NCBI GenBank assembly: GCA_964527995.1
Contig: CAZGRP010000005.1
Span: 1 to 64,000 of the forward strand
Direction: 5' to 3'
Source of the DNA: CAZGRP01 sp964527995
GTDB lineage: Bacteria > Zhuqueibacterota > Zhuqueibacteria > Oceanimicrobiales > CAZGRP01
Length of the DNA: 64,000 nt
The translations under genes were made by a program, and so were the position numbers. The notes under the pieces are model-generated. The model saw only the letters and a list, made by a program, of their open reading frames with translations, did no database searches and had not been told where the DNA came from. Of this stretch, positions 20,001 through 30,100 are shown piece after piece (positions within the stretch are counted from its first letter, which is position 1; every line of letters begins with the position of its first letter).

Positions 20001-23000
20001 GGTTGCTTTTTACCGACGGAAACGGGCTGTCGCAGGGCCTGGCGTCGGAGTTGTCACGCTACGGTGCCCGGTGTGTCTCGGTTGAACCGGCGGACACGTA
20101 CGAGTCTCTTGGCGTCGACCACTACCGTGTCAATCCTTCGCGTGTGGAGGACTTCGAACGCCTGATCGCCGACCTCATTGGGTCCGATCGGCCTCGGCTA
20201 CAAGGCATCGTCCATCTTTGGGCTGCTGATCAGACGATCGCCGACGATAGCGACGTGGCCTCTTTGGAGAAGGCGCAGAGCTTGATTACCGGAAGCGCTC
20301 TGCACCTGATTCAGGCCCTCGCCAAATCGCAGATGAAACAATCGCCGCGGTTGTACTTCGTGACGCGGGGTGCGCAGTCCGTCAACGCTGATAGCGAACA
20401 ACTGTGCCCGGCTCAATCCACTCTTTGGGGCCTGGCCCGGGTCGTCGCTCTCGAACATCCCGAGCTGCACTGCAAAGCCATCGATCTGGATCCTCGCAGC
20501 GGCTCGGAAGAAGTGAAGTCCCTGCTCAGAGAGGTCGCGCGGGCAGATCCGGAGGACCAGGTTGCCTATCGCAGCAGTCGTCGTTATGCTCCGAGATTGA
20601 CCTCATACTCTGTCACAAAGGAGTCACAAGAAGCAGAAAGCGCTATCAGGACGGAGTCCAGACTGGAGCTTCCCAACACCGAAGCTTTCCATCTGGTGAT
20701 CACCGTCCCCGGCCGGCTGGATCGCCTGGAATTGGAATCCGTGGATCGCCGGCGGCCGCTGGCGGGTGAGGTCGAAATCGAGGTCGATGCCGCGGGTCTC
20801 AATTTCAGAGATGTGATGAGCGCCATGGGCCTCTACCCGGATGGACCGATTCCTCTCGGCGGCGAGTGCGCCGGCAGAATCAGCGCAGTCGGCGAACACG
20901 TCGACGGGCTCCATGTCGGTGACGAAGTGCTTGCCATCGCACCTTCAAGCTTGGGTTCGTTTGCCACGACCCTGGCCGATCTGGTAGTGCCAAAGCCCGC
21001 CGTCCTGACCTCTGAGGAGGCAGCCACCATTCCCATCGCTTTCTTGACGGCCTATTATGCCCTGCACCATCTGGCCAGGCTTGGAGAGGGTGAGCGTGTA
21101 TTGATTCACTCGGCGGCTGGCGGCGTCGGCCTTGCTGCCGTACAGGTTGCCCGGATGCTCGGCGCAGAGGTCCTTGCCACCGCAGGCAGCCCCGAGCGTC
21201 GTGAATACCTGAGTTCCATTGGCGTGAAGCACGTAATGGATTCGCACTCCCTCGCTTTCGCCGACGAGGTCCTGGAACTCACTGGTGGCACCGGCGTGGA
21301 TGTCGTGCTGAATTCCCTCTCGGGCGAGGCGATCTCGCGCAATCTGGCGGTGCTGGCCGACTACGGCCGCTATCTCGAGATCGGAAAAACAGACATCTAT
21401 CAGAACAGCCAGCTCGACCTGTTTCCATTTCGGAAGAATCTCTCCTTCTTCGCCATCGACATCGGCCGGCTTTGTCATGATCGGCCGAAACTGGCTCGCT
21501 CTCTTCTCCTGGAAGTCGTTCGGTACCTGGAAAATCGCAGACTGCAGCCCCTGCCCGCGCGTGTCTTTCCCTTGCAAGATGCGGTGGCTGCTTTTCGGCA
21601 CATGGTACAGCGAAAGAATATCGGCAAGATTGTGCTGTCGGTAAAGGATCGCCACCAGGAGAAGGTAGTTCGTCGGCACGAGCACCTCCTCGTGCGATCG
21701 GATGCTACCTACCTCATCACGGGAGGAATGGGTGCCCTCGGCCTCTTGTTCGCCCGCTGGCTGGCCGAAAAAGGCGCCAGGCACCTGGTTCTTGTCGGCC
21801 GAAGCGCACCAGGAGACACGGCGCAGCAGGAGATCGATTCGTTGAGACGAGCAGGGATGGAAGTGAAGATCGCCCAGGCCGACGTGGCGGTCGAAGAAGA
21901 GATGCAGGCCGTGTTTGCGGAAGTCGCCGACACCATGCCACCACTGAGGGGCGTGATTCATGCCGCCGGCGTTCTCGACGATGGCGTCCTTTTGCAGCTG
22001 AACCCGCGGCGCTTCGAAAAGGTGATGAGGCCCAAAGTGAGTGGCGCCTGGAATCTCTACAGGCTCACCTTGAGCAGCGAACTCGATTTCTTTGTGCTCT
22101 TTTCGTCTGCGGCCTCCGTGTTCGGTTCGCCCGGCCAGGGCAACTATGCCGCTGCCAGCTCCTTCCTCGATGCGCTAGCCCACTACTGTCGTGCTCATGG
22201 GCGTGCCGCCCTGGCCGTGAACTGGGGACCCTGGGCAGAGGTCGGACTTGCCGCCAGGCCGAATCGTGGCGGCCGTTTGGCGTTGCGCGGATTCGACTCG
22301 ATCGATCCACAGAGGGGTGTCCAGGTTCTGGACTGGCTGCTTCATCACGATGCCAGCCAGGCGGTCGTGGCCCCCATCGATTGGCCTCAGCTCCTCGACT
22401 CGCTTCCGGCCTCCAGACTTCCTGCCTTGCTGGCGGGATTTGCCGATCGCCGATCGTCGAGCGGCAGACAAGGGGGTGTGTCCGAGCCAAAGGGTCGACT
22501 GACAAAGGAAGAGCTCCTCACTGCATCACCCGAGGAACGCTCGGCACGGCTGCACTCCTACCTGCGTTCGCAGATTGCACGGGTGATCGGTGTCGCACCC
22601 TCGAAACTTGCCGACGAGCGGCCGCTGAACACCTTCGGCCTGGACTCCCTGATGGCGATTGAACTGAAGAACACGATCGAGGCCAATCTGGGTGTAGCGC
22701 TGCCTGTTGCAAGTTTGCTGAGAGGGCCAACGCTCAGCCAGCTCACCGATCAGCTGGTCGCACAGATCGCTGAGCCATCACCGACGCCGACGCCGTCTGA
22801 GGTCTCCGAAAAGAAAGGTGTTCGTGAACATCCGCTCTCGCACGGCCAGAAGGCCATGTGGTTTCAGCACCAGATTGCACCGAGCAGCATCTACAACGTC
22901 GTTTATGCTGTGCGCATCCGCTCCGAACTCGACCTCGACTCATTGCGCCGCGCCTTTCAGACTCTGGTGAAGCGGCATGCGGCACTGAGGACCACCTTTA

Positions 23001-26000
23001 CTTCCCGAAACGGCGAGCCGGTGCAGCTCATCCACGAGCAGATGGAGGTCGACTTCCATCACGAGGATGCCGCGGACTGGAGCAGCGCGCAGCTTTCACA
23101 GCGTCTTGACGAGGAAACGCACCGCCCCTTCAATCTTGAGAGTGGGCCACTGATGCGGGTGTTTGTCTTCAGCCGGTCGCCGTCCGAACACGTCCTGCTG
23201 CTCGTCGCCCACCACATTGTCATGGACATGTGGTCGCAGGCGGTGTTGCTGCAGGAACTCAGCGTGCTCTACTCGTCTGCGAATGACGATGCCGTGCTGC
23301 CGCCGCTTCGACTGGAATACACGGATTACGTACGGCAGCAGGAGGAACTGCTGAACGGTCCGGAAGGAGAGCGGCTGTGGAGCTACTGGCAAGGCAAGCT
23401 GAAAAAAGAACTTCCAGTGCTGAACCTGCCGACGGACCGGCCACGTCCGCCGGTGCAGGGCTACAAGGGCGCGTCGCAATCCATCCGGCTGGATGCCGAG
23501 CTCACAAGCAGGGTCAAGGCCTTGAGCGAAAGGCAAGGCACCACGCTTTTTGTGACCTTGCTGGCAGCCTTCAAAGCTCTCCTGCATCGCTACTCCGGGC
23601 AGACCGATATGATCGTCGGTTCGCCGACAACCGGCAGGAGCCGGGCTGAGCTGGCAGGCCTGGTGGGCTATTTCGTCAATCCTGTGGCCCTGCGCTCGAG
23701 CCTGTCGCCCGACCGGCCCTTTGTGGAGTTTCTTTCCCAGGTACGGCAAACAGTGCTGGAAGCGCTCGAACACCAGGACTATCCATTTTCTCTGCTGGTG
23801 GAACGACTGCAGCCCCAGCGTGATCCTAGCCGCACTCCGCTTTTTCAGGTCATGTTCATGCTGCAAAAGGCCTATCTCCTTGCCGATCAGGGCTTCTCCT
23901 CCTTCGCTCTCGGGCAGGAAGGCGCGCACATGGACCTGGGCGGTCTGCCGATCGAGTCGGTGGCGTTGGAGCAACGCGTGGCTCCCTTCGACCTCACCCT
24001 GATGATGGCTGAGGTCGACGGCGAGTTGGCTGCATCACTCGTCTACAATGTCGACCTCTACGAGCCGGAGACGGCACAGCGGATTCTGCGTCACTACTGC
24101 ACGCTGCTCAGGTCTGCCGTGGAGAACCCGGAACAGCCGGTCGGACGACTCACTTTGCTGTCTGAAGAAGAGCAGAGGCAGATCCTAGTCGACTGGAACC
24201 AGACCGGGACGCAATACCCGTCGGATCGGTGCATCCACCAGCTTTTTGAGGAACGGGTGAGAAAGAGCCCTGAGGCGACCGCCGTCGTCTTGGACGAGCA
24301 GCAGCTAAGCTACCGCGAGTTGAACGAACGCGCGAACCAGCTTGCCCGCCACCTGCAAAAGATGGGTGTGGGGCCGGAAGTGCTTGTGGGCCTGTGCATG
24401 GAGCGATCGGTGGACATGATTGTTTCGGTGCTGGGCGTGCTGAAAGCCGGGGGTGCCTACGTTCCTATCGATCCGACCTACCCCTCCGAGCGCCTGGCCT
24501 TTATGCTTCAGGATGCAGCTGTGTCGGTGGTCATCACGCACGACAAGATCGCCGGGCAGATTCCTCACAACGGGGCTCGCGTTCTCCGCATCGATTCAGA
24601 CTGGCCTGAGATCGCGGTGGAGGAGCGCTCCAATCTGCCGTGCTCGGCAACACCACAGAACCTTGCCTATGTGATCTATACTTCGGGCTCGACGGGCAGG
24701 CCCAAAGGCGTGATGCTACAGCATTCAGGGCTGTGCAACATGACCAGATCACTGATCAAGAACCACCGCATCGATGCGCATAGCCGCGTTCTGCAGTTTG
24801 CTTCGTTCAGTTTCGATGCCTCCGTCGAAGAGATCTTTACCGCTCTCGTGAGTGGAGCGGCACTCTGTCTGGCACGGCAGGAAACTCTGGCTTCGGGGCC
24901 AGAACTGATCCGATTACTCCAGGAACAGGAGATCACCACCGTGACGCTGACGCCATCGGTGCTCTCCGTATTACCCGAGGCGGATCTTCCAGAACTCAAA
25001 ACGATCATATCGGCCGGTGAAGCTTGCACGGCTGAGATTGCCGAGCGCTGGTCGCGCGGACGGTACTTCATCAACGCCTACGGTCCCACCGAGTCGACGG
25101 TGTGCGCTTCCTTCTATCCTGTTGAGAAGGTTCCTGAAAGCGGCAGCGTTCCCATCGGCCGGCCGATCGACAACACGCAGCTTTACATCCTCGACGAGCG
25201 CCTGAATCCGGTGCCGCCCGGAGTCTCCGGCGAGTTGTATGTCGGCGGTGTGGGACTGGCGCGCGGGTACTTGAGCAGGCCTGACCTGACCGCGGATCGT
25301 TTCATTCCTCATCCTTTTTCCGACGAACCAGGTGCCCGACTCTATCGGACAGGTGACCTGGCGCGCTATCTACCCGATGGCACCATCGAGTTCCTGGGCC
25401 GAATCGACCAACAGGTGAAAATTCGGGGGTTTCGGATTGAATTGGGAGAAATCGAAGCCCTACTAAAACGCCATCCAGCCGTTGAAGAAGCAGCCGTGCT
25501 CGCGGATCGCGAGAGAAATCAGCTTTATGCCTACTACACGCCGGCGAAAATACCGGCCGCAGGGTGTCAGCGCATTGAGCTGTGGCCGTCGGTGGCTGAA
25601 TTCTTCATATACGACGACCTGCTCTATTTCGCCATGACGCACGATGAGCTTCGTAACGAGAAGTACAGGGCGGCGATTGAGCGACACGCCAAAGACAAGA
25701 TTGTCCTCGATCTCGGCACCGGCAAAGATGCGATCTTGGCCAGGATGTGTGTCGAGGCAGGTGCGCGGAAGGTCTACGCCATTGAAATCCTGGAAGAGTC
25801 GTACAGGAAGGCAAAAGCCCTCATCGAAGATCTTGGACTGGCAGACAAAATCCACTTGATTCATGGCGATTCGACCCAGGTGCAGTTACCGGAGAAGGTG
25901 GATGTTTGCGTCTCTGAGATCGTCGGCGCCATCGGTGGCTCCGAAGGGGGTGCCAAGATCCTCAATGACGCCCGACGCTTCTTGAAAGAAGGCGGCATCA

Positions 26001-27121
26001 TGATTCCCGTGCGCAGTGTTACTCGCATCGCTGCCGTCACGTTGCCCGACGACTTTCTGGCAAACCCCACTTTCACCGATGTGACCGGTCACTACGTGGA
26101 GCAGATTTTCGAACATGTCGGTCACAAGTTCGATCTCAGACTTTGCCTCAAAGGCCTGGCCCCGTCGGACTTGATCTCCAACGCGGACGTCTTCGAAGAC
26201 CTGGACTTCTCGCATGAAGTGACTCCCGAGTACACTCGCGAGGTGAATTTTACCATTACCCGAGACGGGCGCATCGACGGGTTCGTCGTGTGGCTGACGC
26301 TGCAGACTGTTCCCGATCAGGTGATCGACATCCTGGCGCACGAGCACTGCTGGCTGCCGGTCTACTTCCCGGTCTTTTACCCGGGAGTGCGGGTCAGCAA
26401 GGGAGACACCATCAGAGCAAGAGTCACAGGCACGCTCTGCGAGAACGGACTCAATCCAGATTACAGGATCGAAGGAACCCTGATTCGAAAGAAAGGCGAT
26501 CCAGTTCATTTTGAACACAACTCTTACCACTACAAGAACGTCTTTCGTCAGACACCGTTCTACGACCGGCTGTTCTCGGGTGACGTCCTCCCGGTCGCAG
26601 ATTCGTCGCGGCGGCAGGTACCACCGAGCGAGCTGAAGGAGTATCTCAGGGAGTATCTGCCCGAATACATGGTGCCCTCCAGCATCGTCAAGCTGGATAC
26701 CTTTCCTCTCACGCCCAGCGGGAAGGTGGATCGGAACGCCCTGCCCAATCCCAGGAAGCAGGCTTTCGAGAAAAACGGGCCGTACCTCGTGCCTCAATCG
26801 GACAAGGAGCGGGCGATCGCCGACATCTGGCAAGAGGTGCTGCATGTCGATCGTGTGGGACTGAATGACAATTTCTTCGATCTAGGCGGGCATTCATTGA
26901 ACCTCGTTCAGGTCCAGGGGAAGGTCAAGGAGGTTTTCGACAAAGAGATTTCGGTTGTGGATATGTTCAAATATCCCACCGTGAGTGCCCTTGCCAGGTA
27001 TCTAAGTCAGAAGGACGGACATCAGCCTTCTTTCGCAAGAACCCATGACCGGGCCAGGAAACAACGGGAAGCTCTGAGCCAGCGGCGGGAACGGATGCGC
27101 AGCGAGAAAGGGGTCCAATGA
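14078..27121 (+). CDS. Hybrid PKS-NRPS, loading and first modules: FAAL-ACP-KS-AT-DH-ER-KR-ACP-C-A(MT)-PCP
   Basis: 4,347 residues. A fatty acyl-AMP ligase (about 10-600; TSGSTGSPRG, and RGRNHYPQDIE typical of FAALs) loads ACP1 (Ser683 in GLDS). KS (about 741-1165) has Cys912. AT (about 1272-1575) has Ser1364 in GHSMGE and VASH at 1464-1467, which suggests methylmalonyl-CoA. DH (about 1645-1940) keeps His1678 and the DGCLQ motif, but Asp1682 replaces the usual Gly. ER (about 2200-2520) has HSAAGGVG; KR (about 2540-2720) has GGMGALG and an LDD motif. ACP2 follows (about 2823-2895). The C domain (about 2917-3368) has HHIVMDM at 3045-3051. The A domain (from about 3385) reads D-A-E-T-I-A-A-V-C at the nine pocket positions. 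It is interrupted at about 3828-4175 by a PRMT-like methyltransferase (VLDLGTGKDA, SEIVGAIGG). PCP is at about 4238-4310. It starts the lipopeptide and overlaps the next gene by 4 bases. Confidence 0.95.
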   Translation: MASHTTVGPDLNIAPATFVELLRQRARVQPDRVAYTFLTDRKTKQERITYAELDLRARAIAAYLQNIGAVGQRALLLYPPGLDYIAGFLGCLYAGVVAVPAYPPNPAQLKRTLPRLQAIVQDAQATVALTTKQILSMVSLLKVQAKVTDSFDKVALVRKALEIFKPVREPSLDTKGLSALHWLATDTLEPGLEDDWKEPDIRSDTLAFLQYTSGSTGSPRGVMLSHAHLLYNSALIRTGFEMTPDCEGVIWLPMYHDMGLIGGVLQPLYVGCHCTLMSPLAFLQWPLRWLTAISAIKGKPVVSGGPNFAYDLCVRKTTPEQRERLDLSNWSLAFSGAEPVRQDTMDRFTEAFAPCGFRREAFYPCYGLAEATLFVSGGKKNEPPVVCHIKKQDLQENRVVDASPEGEDGIQLVGCGRELLEQKIVIVDPETHTRCQPNQVGEIWVSSPSVAEGYWRRPEETAQTFRAYVADTGEGPFLRTGDLGFMRDGELYITGRSKDLIIIRGRNHYPQDIERTVETSHELLRPGCGAAFSVDLDGEEQLVIVHEVRRTKKVDFDRVIATIRQAVAEVHELQVQTVVLIKPRTIPKTSSGKIQRFACRKAFLDGKLAVVKEWKFAGGRPTIEVQTSSMPSETEMEGADHGPTSAGAAAIEAWLVSRLSGLLGLDPAEIDIRQPFASYGLDSAQSVSLAGELETWLGRTLPPTLVWDYPTIEALARHLASEAGETAPVRKPQKESRPDEAEPIAIIGMGCRFPGAEDLQAFWRLLRNGGNSIVEVPADRWDVDEFYDPTPGKPGKMVTRWGGFLEHVDRFDPQFFGISPREASRIDPQQRLLMEVAWEALEDAGQTAEGLSSSLTGVFIGISSNDYARLQIGDYEHINAYSGTGNALSIAANRLSYLLDLRGPSVAIDSACSSSLVAVHYACQSLRAGECDMAIVGGVNLILTPDVTINFSIAGVMSPDGQCKAFDSRANGYVRGEGAGVVVLKPLSKAVADGDPIYAVIRGSAVNSDGRSNGLMAPNRQAQEAVLREAYREAGVAPGKVQYVEAHGTGTSLGDPIEVQALGAVLSDGRPQDLRCSLGSVKTNIGHLEAAAGIAGLIKTALAIKHRQLPPSLHFEKPNPLIPFDELPLNVQKSLGPWPAEDKPLIAGVTALGFGGTNCHVVLEEPPAQREDTDRDADTERSFLLPLSAHTSDALHDLARSYHTLFQQNGSLPSLRDICYTASLRRTHRDYRLALTGHSQAEFCELLDAFLRGDPRQGVVAGQRLSGGPRKVVFVFPGQGAQWWGMGHELFRSERVFRESIEQCADVLGRYTDWSLVDRFTTAKEDPLLNRIDVIQPTLFALQVALAALWRSWGIDPDAVVGHSMGEVAAAHVAGILSLEDAVRVIFHRSRLLRTVAGRGAMAAVELSLEEAREALNGYEDRLSVAVHAGPKSTVLSGDPEALRKVLQTLERRDVFCRLLKVDVASHSPQVVPLQKELVEVLRDVQPCAGDLPIFSTVTGEIVNGEEFGADYWGRNLRQPVLFSAAVSEAVRSDHHFFLELNAHPILSGAIRGVLSELGAEGVSLPSLRREEEERAVMLSSLGALYANGFHVEWARLYPDGGRCVSLPTIPWQRERYWFDSDREKQVASRRPASADERRNGVQKHPLLGRPQRSALLPGKYLWQNRLDLKALPYLEHHRLQDSIVFPATGYLEMALAAASEVLSESATVLEEVSFQRALYLLSEQPHTVQVALSPVAGGRARFQVFSLAEGEDPQNGTWALHSSGTISTDNGNGLMADSRVGSSLDAIRSRCTQEVSAARHYEFLRQLGLSYGPMFQGVVALWTGDQEALGYVQLPQPIEPEAERYRLHPALLDGCLQVIAAAVPATGAAGMHDPFMPVHVKRVRLHRRPGSALWSYVKLRTTEGKESSDGLEADLFLFDDEGNLTAELQAVRLQRLPRDRGEAVQNLLYRVEWSPSPLAEASAQEIRAAASGTWLLFTDGNGLSQGLASELSRYGARCVSVEPADTYESLGVDHYRVNPSRVEDFERLIADLIGSDRPRLQGIVHLWAADQTIADDSDVASLEKAQSLITGSALHLIQALAKSQMKQSPRLYFVTRGAQSVNADSEQLCPAQSTLWGLARVVALEHPELHCKAIDLDPRSGSEEVKSLLREVARADPEDQVAYRSSRRYAPRLTSYSVTKESQEAESAIRTESRLELPNTEAFHLVITVPGRLDRLELESVDRRRPLAGEVEIEVDAAGLNFRDVMSAMGLYPDGPIPLGGECAGRISAVGEHVDGLHVGDEVLAIAPSSLGSFATTLADLVVPKPAVLTSEEAATIPIAFLTAYYALHHLARLGEGERVLIHSAAGGVGLAAVQVARMLGAEVLATAGSPERREYLSSIGVKHVMDSHSLAFADEVLELTGGTGVDVVLNSLSGEAISRNLAVLADYGRYLEIGKTDIYQNSQLDLFPFRKNLSFFAIDIGRLCHDRPKLARSLLLEVVRYLENRRLQPLPARVFPLQDAVAAFRHMVQRKNIGKIVLSVKDRHQEKVVRRHEHLLVRSDATYLITGGMGALGLLFARWLAEKGARHLVLVGRSAPGDTAQQEIDSLRRAGMEVKIAQADVAVEEEMQAVFAEVADTMPPLRGVIHAAGVLDDGVLLQLNPRRFEKVMRPKVSGAWNLYRLTLSSELDFFVLFSSAASVFGSPGQGNYAAASSFLDALAHYCRAHGRAALAVNWGPWAEVGLAARPNRGGRLALRGFDSIDPQRGVQVLDWLLHHDASQAVVAPIDWPQLLDSLPASRLPALLAGFADRRSSSGRQGGVSEPKGRLTKEELLTASPEERSARLHSYLRSQIARVIGVAPSKLADERPLNTFGLDSLMAIELKNTIEANLGVALPVASLLRGPTLSQLTDQLVAQIAEPSPTPTPSEVSEKKGVREHPLSHGQKAMWFQHQIAPSSIYNVVYAVRIRSELDLDSLRRAFQTLVKRHAALRTTFTSRNGEPVQLIHEQMEVDFHHEDAADWSSAQLSQRLDEETHRPFNLESGPLMRVFVFSRSPSEHVLLLVAHHIVMDMWSQAVLLQELSVLYSSANDDAVLPPLRLEYTDYVRQQEELLNGPEGERLWSYWQGKLKKELPVLNLPTDRPRPPVQGYKGASQSIRLDAELTSRVKALSERQGTTLFVTLLAAFKALLHRYSGQTDMIVGSPTTGRSRAELAGLVGYFVNPVALRSSLSPDRPFVEFLSQVRQTVLEALEHQDYPFSLLVERLQPQRDPSRTPLFQVMFMLQKAYLLADQGFSSFALGQEGAHMDLGGLPIESVALEQRVAPFDLTLMMAEVDGELAASLVYNVDLYEPETAQRILRHYCTLLRSAVENPEQPVGRLTLLSEEEQRQILVDWNQTGTQYPSDRCIHQLFEERVRKSPEATAVVLDEQQLSYRELNERANQLARHLQKMGVGPEVLVGLCMERSVDMIVSVLGVLKAGGAYVPIDPTYPSERLAFMLQDAAVSVVITHDKIAGQIPHNGARVLRIDSDWPEIAVEERSNLPCSATPQNLAYVIYTSGSTGRPKGVMLQHSGLCNMTRSLIKNHRIDAHSRVLQFASFSFDASVEEIFTALVSGAALCLARQETLASGPELIRLLQEQEITTVTLTPSVLSVLPEADLPELKTIISAGEACTAEIAERWSRGRYFINAYGPTESTVCASFYPVEKVPESGSVPIGRPIDNTQLYILDERLNPVPPGVSGELYVGGVGLARGYLSRPDLTADRFIPHPFSDEPGARLYRTGDLARYLPDGTIEFLGRIDQQVKIRGFRIELGEIEALLKRHPAVEEAAVLADRERNQLYAYYTPAKIPAAGCQRIELWPSVAEFFIYDDLLYFAMTHDELRNEKYRAAIERHAKDKIVLDLGTGKDAILARMCVEAGARKVYAIEILEESYRKAKALIEDLGLADKIHLIHGDSTQVQLPEKVDVCVSEIVGAIGGSEGGAKILNDARRFLKEGGIMIPVRSVTRIAAVTLPDDFLANPTFTDVTGHYVEQIFEHVGHKFDLRLCLKGLAPSDLISNADVFEDLDFSHEVTPEYTREVNFTITRDGRIDGFVVWLTLQTVPDQVIDILAHEHCWLPVYFPVFYPGVRVSKGDTIRARVTGTLCENGLNPDYRIEGTLIRKKGDPVHFEHNSYHYKNVFRQTPFYDRLFSGDVLPVADSSRRQVPPSELKEYLREYLPEYMVPSSIVKLDTFPLTPSGKVDRNALPNPRKQAFEKNGPYLVPQSDKERAIADIWQEVLHVDRVGLNDNFFDLGGHSLNLVQVQGKVKEVFDKEISVVDMFKYPTVSALARYLSQKDGHQPSFARTHDRARKQREALSQRRERMRSEKGVQ

Positions 27122-30100
27122 GCGAAACCAAGCCTTCGGACACGACGGAAGCACTGGACATTGCCATCGTTGGCATGTCGGGACGATTCCCAGGGGCCAG
27201 GGACATCGACGAATTCTGGCAGAATCTCTGTGAAGGGGTTGAGTCCATTTCCTTCTTCACCGAGGAAGAGCTACTGCAAGCAGGTGCTAGCGCCGAAGAG
27301 GTGAAAGAACCCAATTACGTCAGGGCCAGAGGCGTCCTGGGTGATGTGGATCTGTTCGATGCCGATTTCTTTGGCTTTTATCCGCGTGAGGCAGAGCTGT
27401 TGGATCCGCAACACCGGCTCTTTCTGGAATGCGCCTGGTCCGCTCTGGAGGATGCCGGCCATGATCCGGAACGGTTCGACGGCCTGGTCGGCGTCTTTGC
27501 GGGCGTCAGCATGAATACCTACCTGCTTTCGTTTCTGTCGTCGCGTCGCGGCTTCCTGACCTCTGCCGAGGGCTACCAGCTCGGCATTGGCAATGACAAG
27601 GATTTCCTGGCTACGCGGGTCTCCTACAAGCTGAATCTCAGGGGGCCGAGCGTGGTGATACAATCCGCCTGCTCCACTTCGTTGGTTGCCGTGCATCTGG
27701 CTTGCCAAAGTCTTCTGAATTATGAATGCGACATGGCCCTTGCCGGCGGTGCCTCGATCAGCCTGCCTGAAAAGAGGGGCTATCATTACCAGGAAGGGAT
27801 GATCTTGTCGCCCGACGGTCATTGCCGGGCCTTCGATGCCGAGGCGCGGGGCACGGTCAGCGGCAACGGCGTCGGCATCGTGGTGCTCAAGCGCCTGGCA
27901 GACGCTCTGAAGGATGGGGATCACATCTACGCTGTGATCAAGGGGAGTGCCTGCAACAACGACGGCTCAATGAGGGTGGGCTTCACGGCGCCGGGAGTCG
28001 AGGGTCAGACGGAAGTGATCGCCACCGCCCAGGCCGTTGCTGGAGTTGACCCGGAGACCATCAGCTACATTGAGACTCATGGGACGGGAACGAACCTTGG
28101 TGATCCGATCGAGATTGCTGCTTTGACGCAGGTTTTCCGTGAGAAGACCGAGAAGAGGGGGTTCTGCGCGCTGGGTTCGGTCAAGACCAATATCGGTCAC
28201 CTTGATGCGGCGGCCGGTGTGGCAAGTCTGATCAAGACAGCGCTGGCGCTCGAGCACAAGATGATTCCGCCGAGTCTGCATTTCGAGAGGCCGAACCCCA
28301 GGATTGGTCTGCAGGACAGCCCCTTCTACGTCAACAACCGGCTCCAGGAGTGGAAGCGCGGCAGCACCCTGCGGCGAGCGGGAGTCAGTTCGTTCGGAAT
28401 CGGCGGGACCAACGCTCACGTCATCTTGGAGGAGCCGCCCGAAGTAGCCGCGTCGCCGAGTACACGTCCCTGGCATCTTGTGATACTGTCAGCACGGTCG
28501 GGTGCCGCGCTCGATGAGGCTACGTCCAATCTGGCGGCGCATCTGAAGAAGCACCCGCACCTGGACATCGCGGATGTCGCCTACACGCTGCAAATCGGTC
28601 GCCGAGCTTTTCATCATCGACGGATGGTCGTCTGTCGTTCGACTGAGGAGGCGGCAGGCCTGTTGGCAAGCCGCGATCCCAAGCGCGTTCTAACGGCCTC
28701 TCCCCGAGAAGGGGATGGTTCTCCTGCCGTCGTCTTCATGTTCAGCGGCCAGGGCGCGCAATACGTCAACATGGGGGCGGAGCTGTACCGCGTTGAACCC
28801 ATCTTTCGCGAACAGGTCGATCGCTGTTGCGAGCTGTTGCAACCCCATGTTGATTTCGATCTGCGTGGGGTGCTTTTTCCACCGGAAGCGCGGGAGGAAG
28901 AGGCAGCGCAACGGCTACGGCAGACGTACCTCACCCAGCCGGCCTTGTTTGTCGTCGAATATGCGCTCGCAAGGCTCCTGATGGAGTGGGGCGTCCAGCC
29001 ACAGGCGATGATCGGCCACAGCATCGGAGAGTACGTGGCGGCTTGCCTGGCAGGAGTCTTCTCGCTGGAAGATGGACTCAGGCTTGTGGCTCTGCGCGGC
29101 CGCCTGATGCAAGAGATGCCGGCAGGATCGATGCTCAGCGTGTCTCTGCCCGAGCCGGAGTTGCGACCGCTGCTGGGGCCCGAGCTGTCGCTAGCCGCCC
29201 TGAACGGTCCGGCCCTCAGTGTCGTATCCGGGCCGACAGGAGCCATCGAAGCCCTTGAAAAAAAGCTGATCGCGAAACAGATCGAGGTCCGCCGCCTCCA
29301 CACCTCCCATGCCTTTCATTCCAAGATGATGGAGCCGGTGCTGGGACGCTTCCAGTCCCTTATCCAAGGGATCGAGCTGCATCCACCCGCCGTGCCCTTT
29401 ATTTCGAACGTCACCGGCACGTGGATTACGAACTCGGATGCCACCGATCCGGAATACTGGGCTCGACACCTGCGCCAGACAGTTCGTTTCTCGGAGGGAA
29501 TGGAGGAGTTGCTTGGGGATCCGAATCGCATCTTTGTGGAGGTGGGCCCAGGCAGGGCCCTGGCTACTCTGGCCAGGCGGTCGCCACAGGGGCTTGGACG
29601 AGTCATTCTCTCTTCGTTGCGCCATCCGCAGGAAAAACAGTCGGATGTCGCTTTTCTCCTCACAGCCATCGGCCGGATGTGGCTCGCGGGGCTCAATCTG
29701 GACTGGCACAAGCTCTATGAGGGTGAGAGACGGCGCCGACTTCGGCTGCCCACCTATCCGTTCCAGCGCCGGCGTTATTGGCTGCGGGTGAAGGAAGAGG
29801 CACCGACACGTCAGGAGGAGGAGTCAGCGATCTCCAAGAAGAGCGACGTCAGCCGGTGGCTTTATGTGCCCTCATGGAAGCAGGTGGATCTGCCTGGCAC
29901 GGTCACGGGATCAGCTGTCAACGGCCGCAGCTGCCGCTGGCTGCTGTTTGTAGACCAGTCCGGCGTCGGGGAGGCCGTGGAGGCCCAACTTCGCCGGCAA
30001 GGCCAGGAGGTCACCACAGTTCGGTGTGGAAGTCGTTTTCGGCACGTGGACACGAACGCGTATGAGCTGGCCCCGGGCGAACGGAGCAGCTACGATTTAC

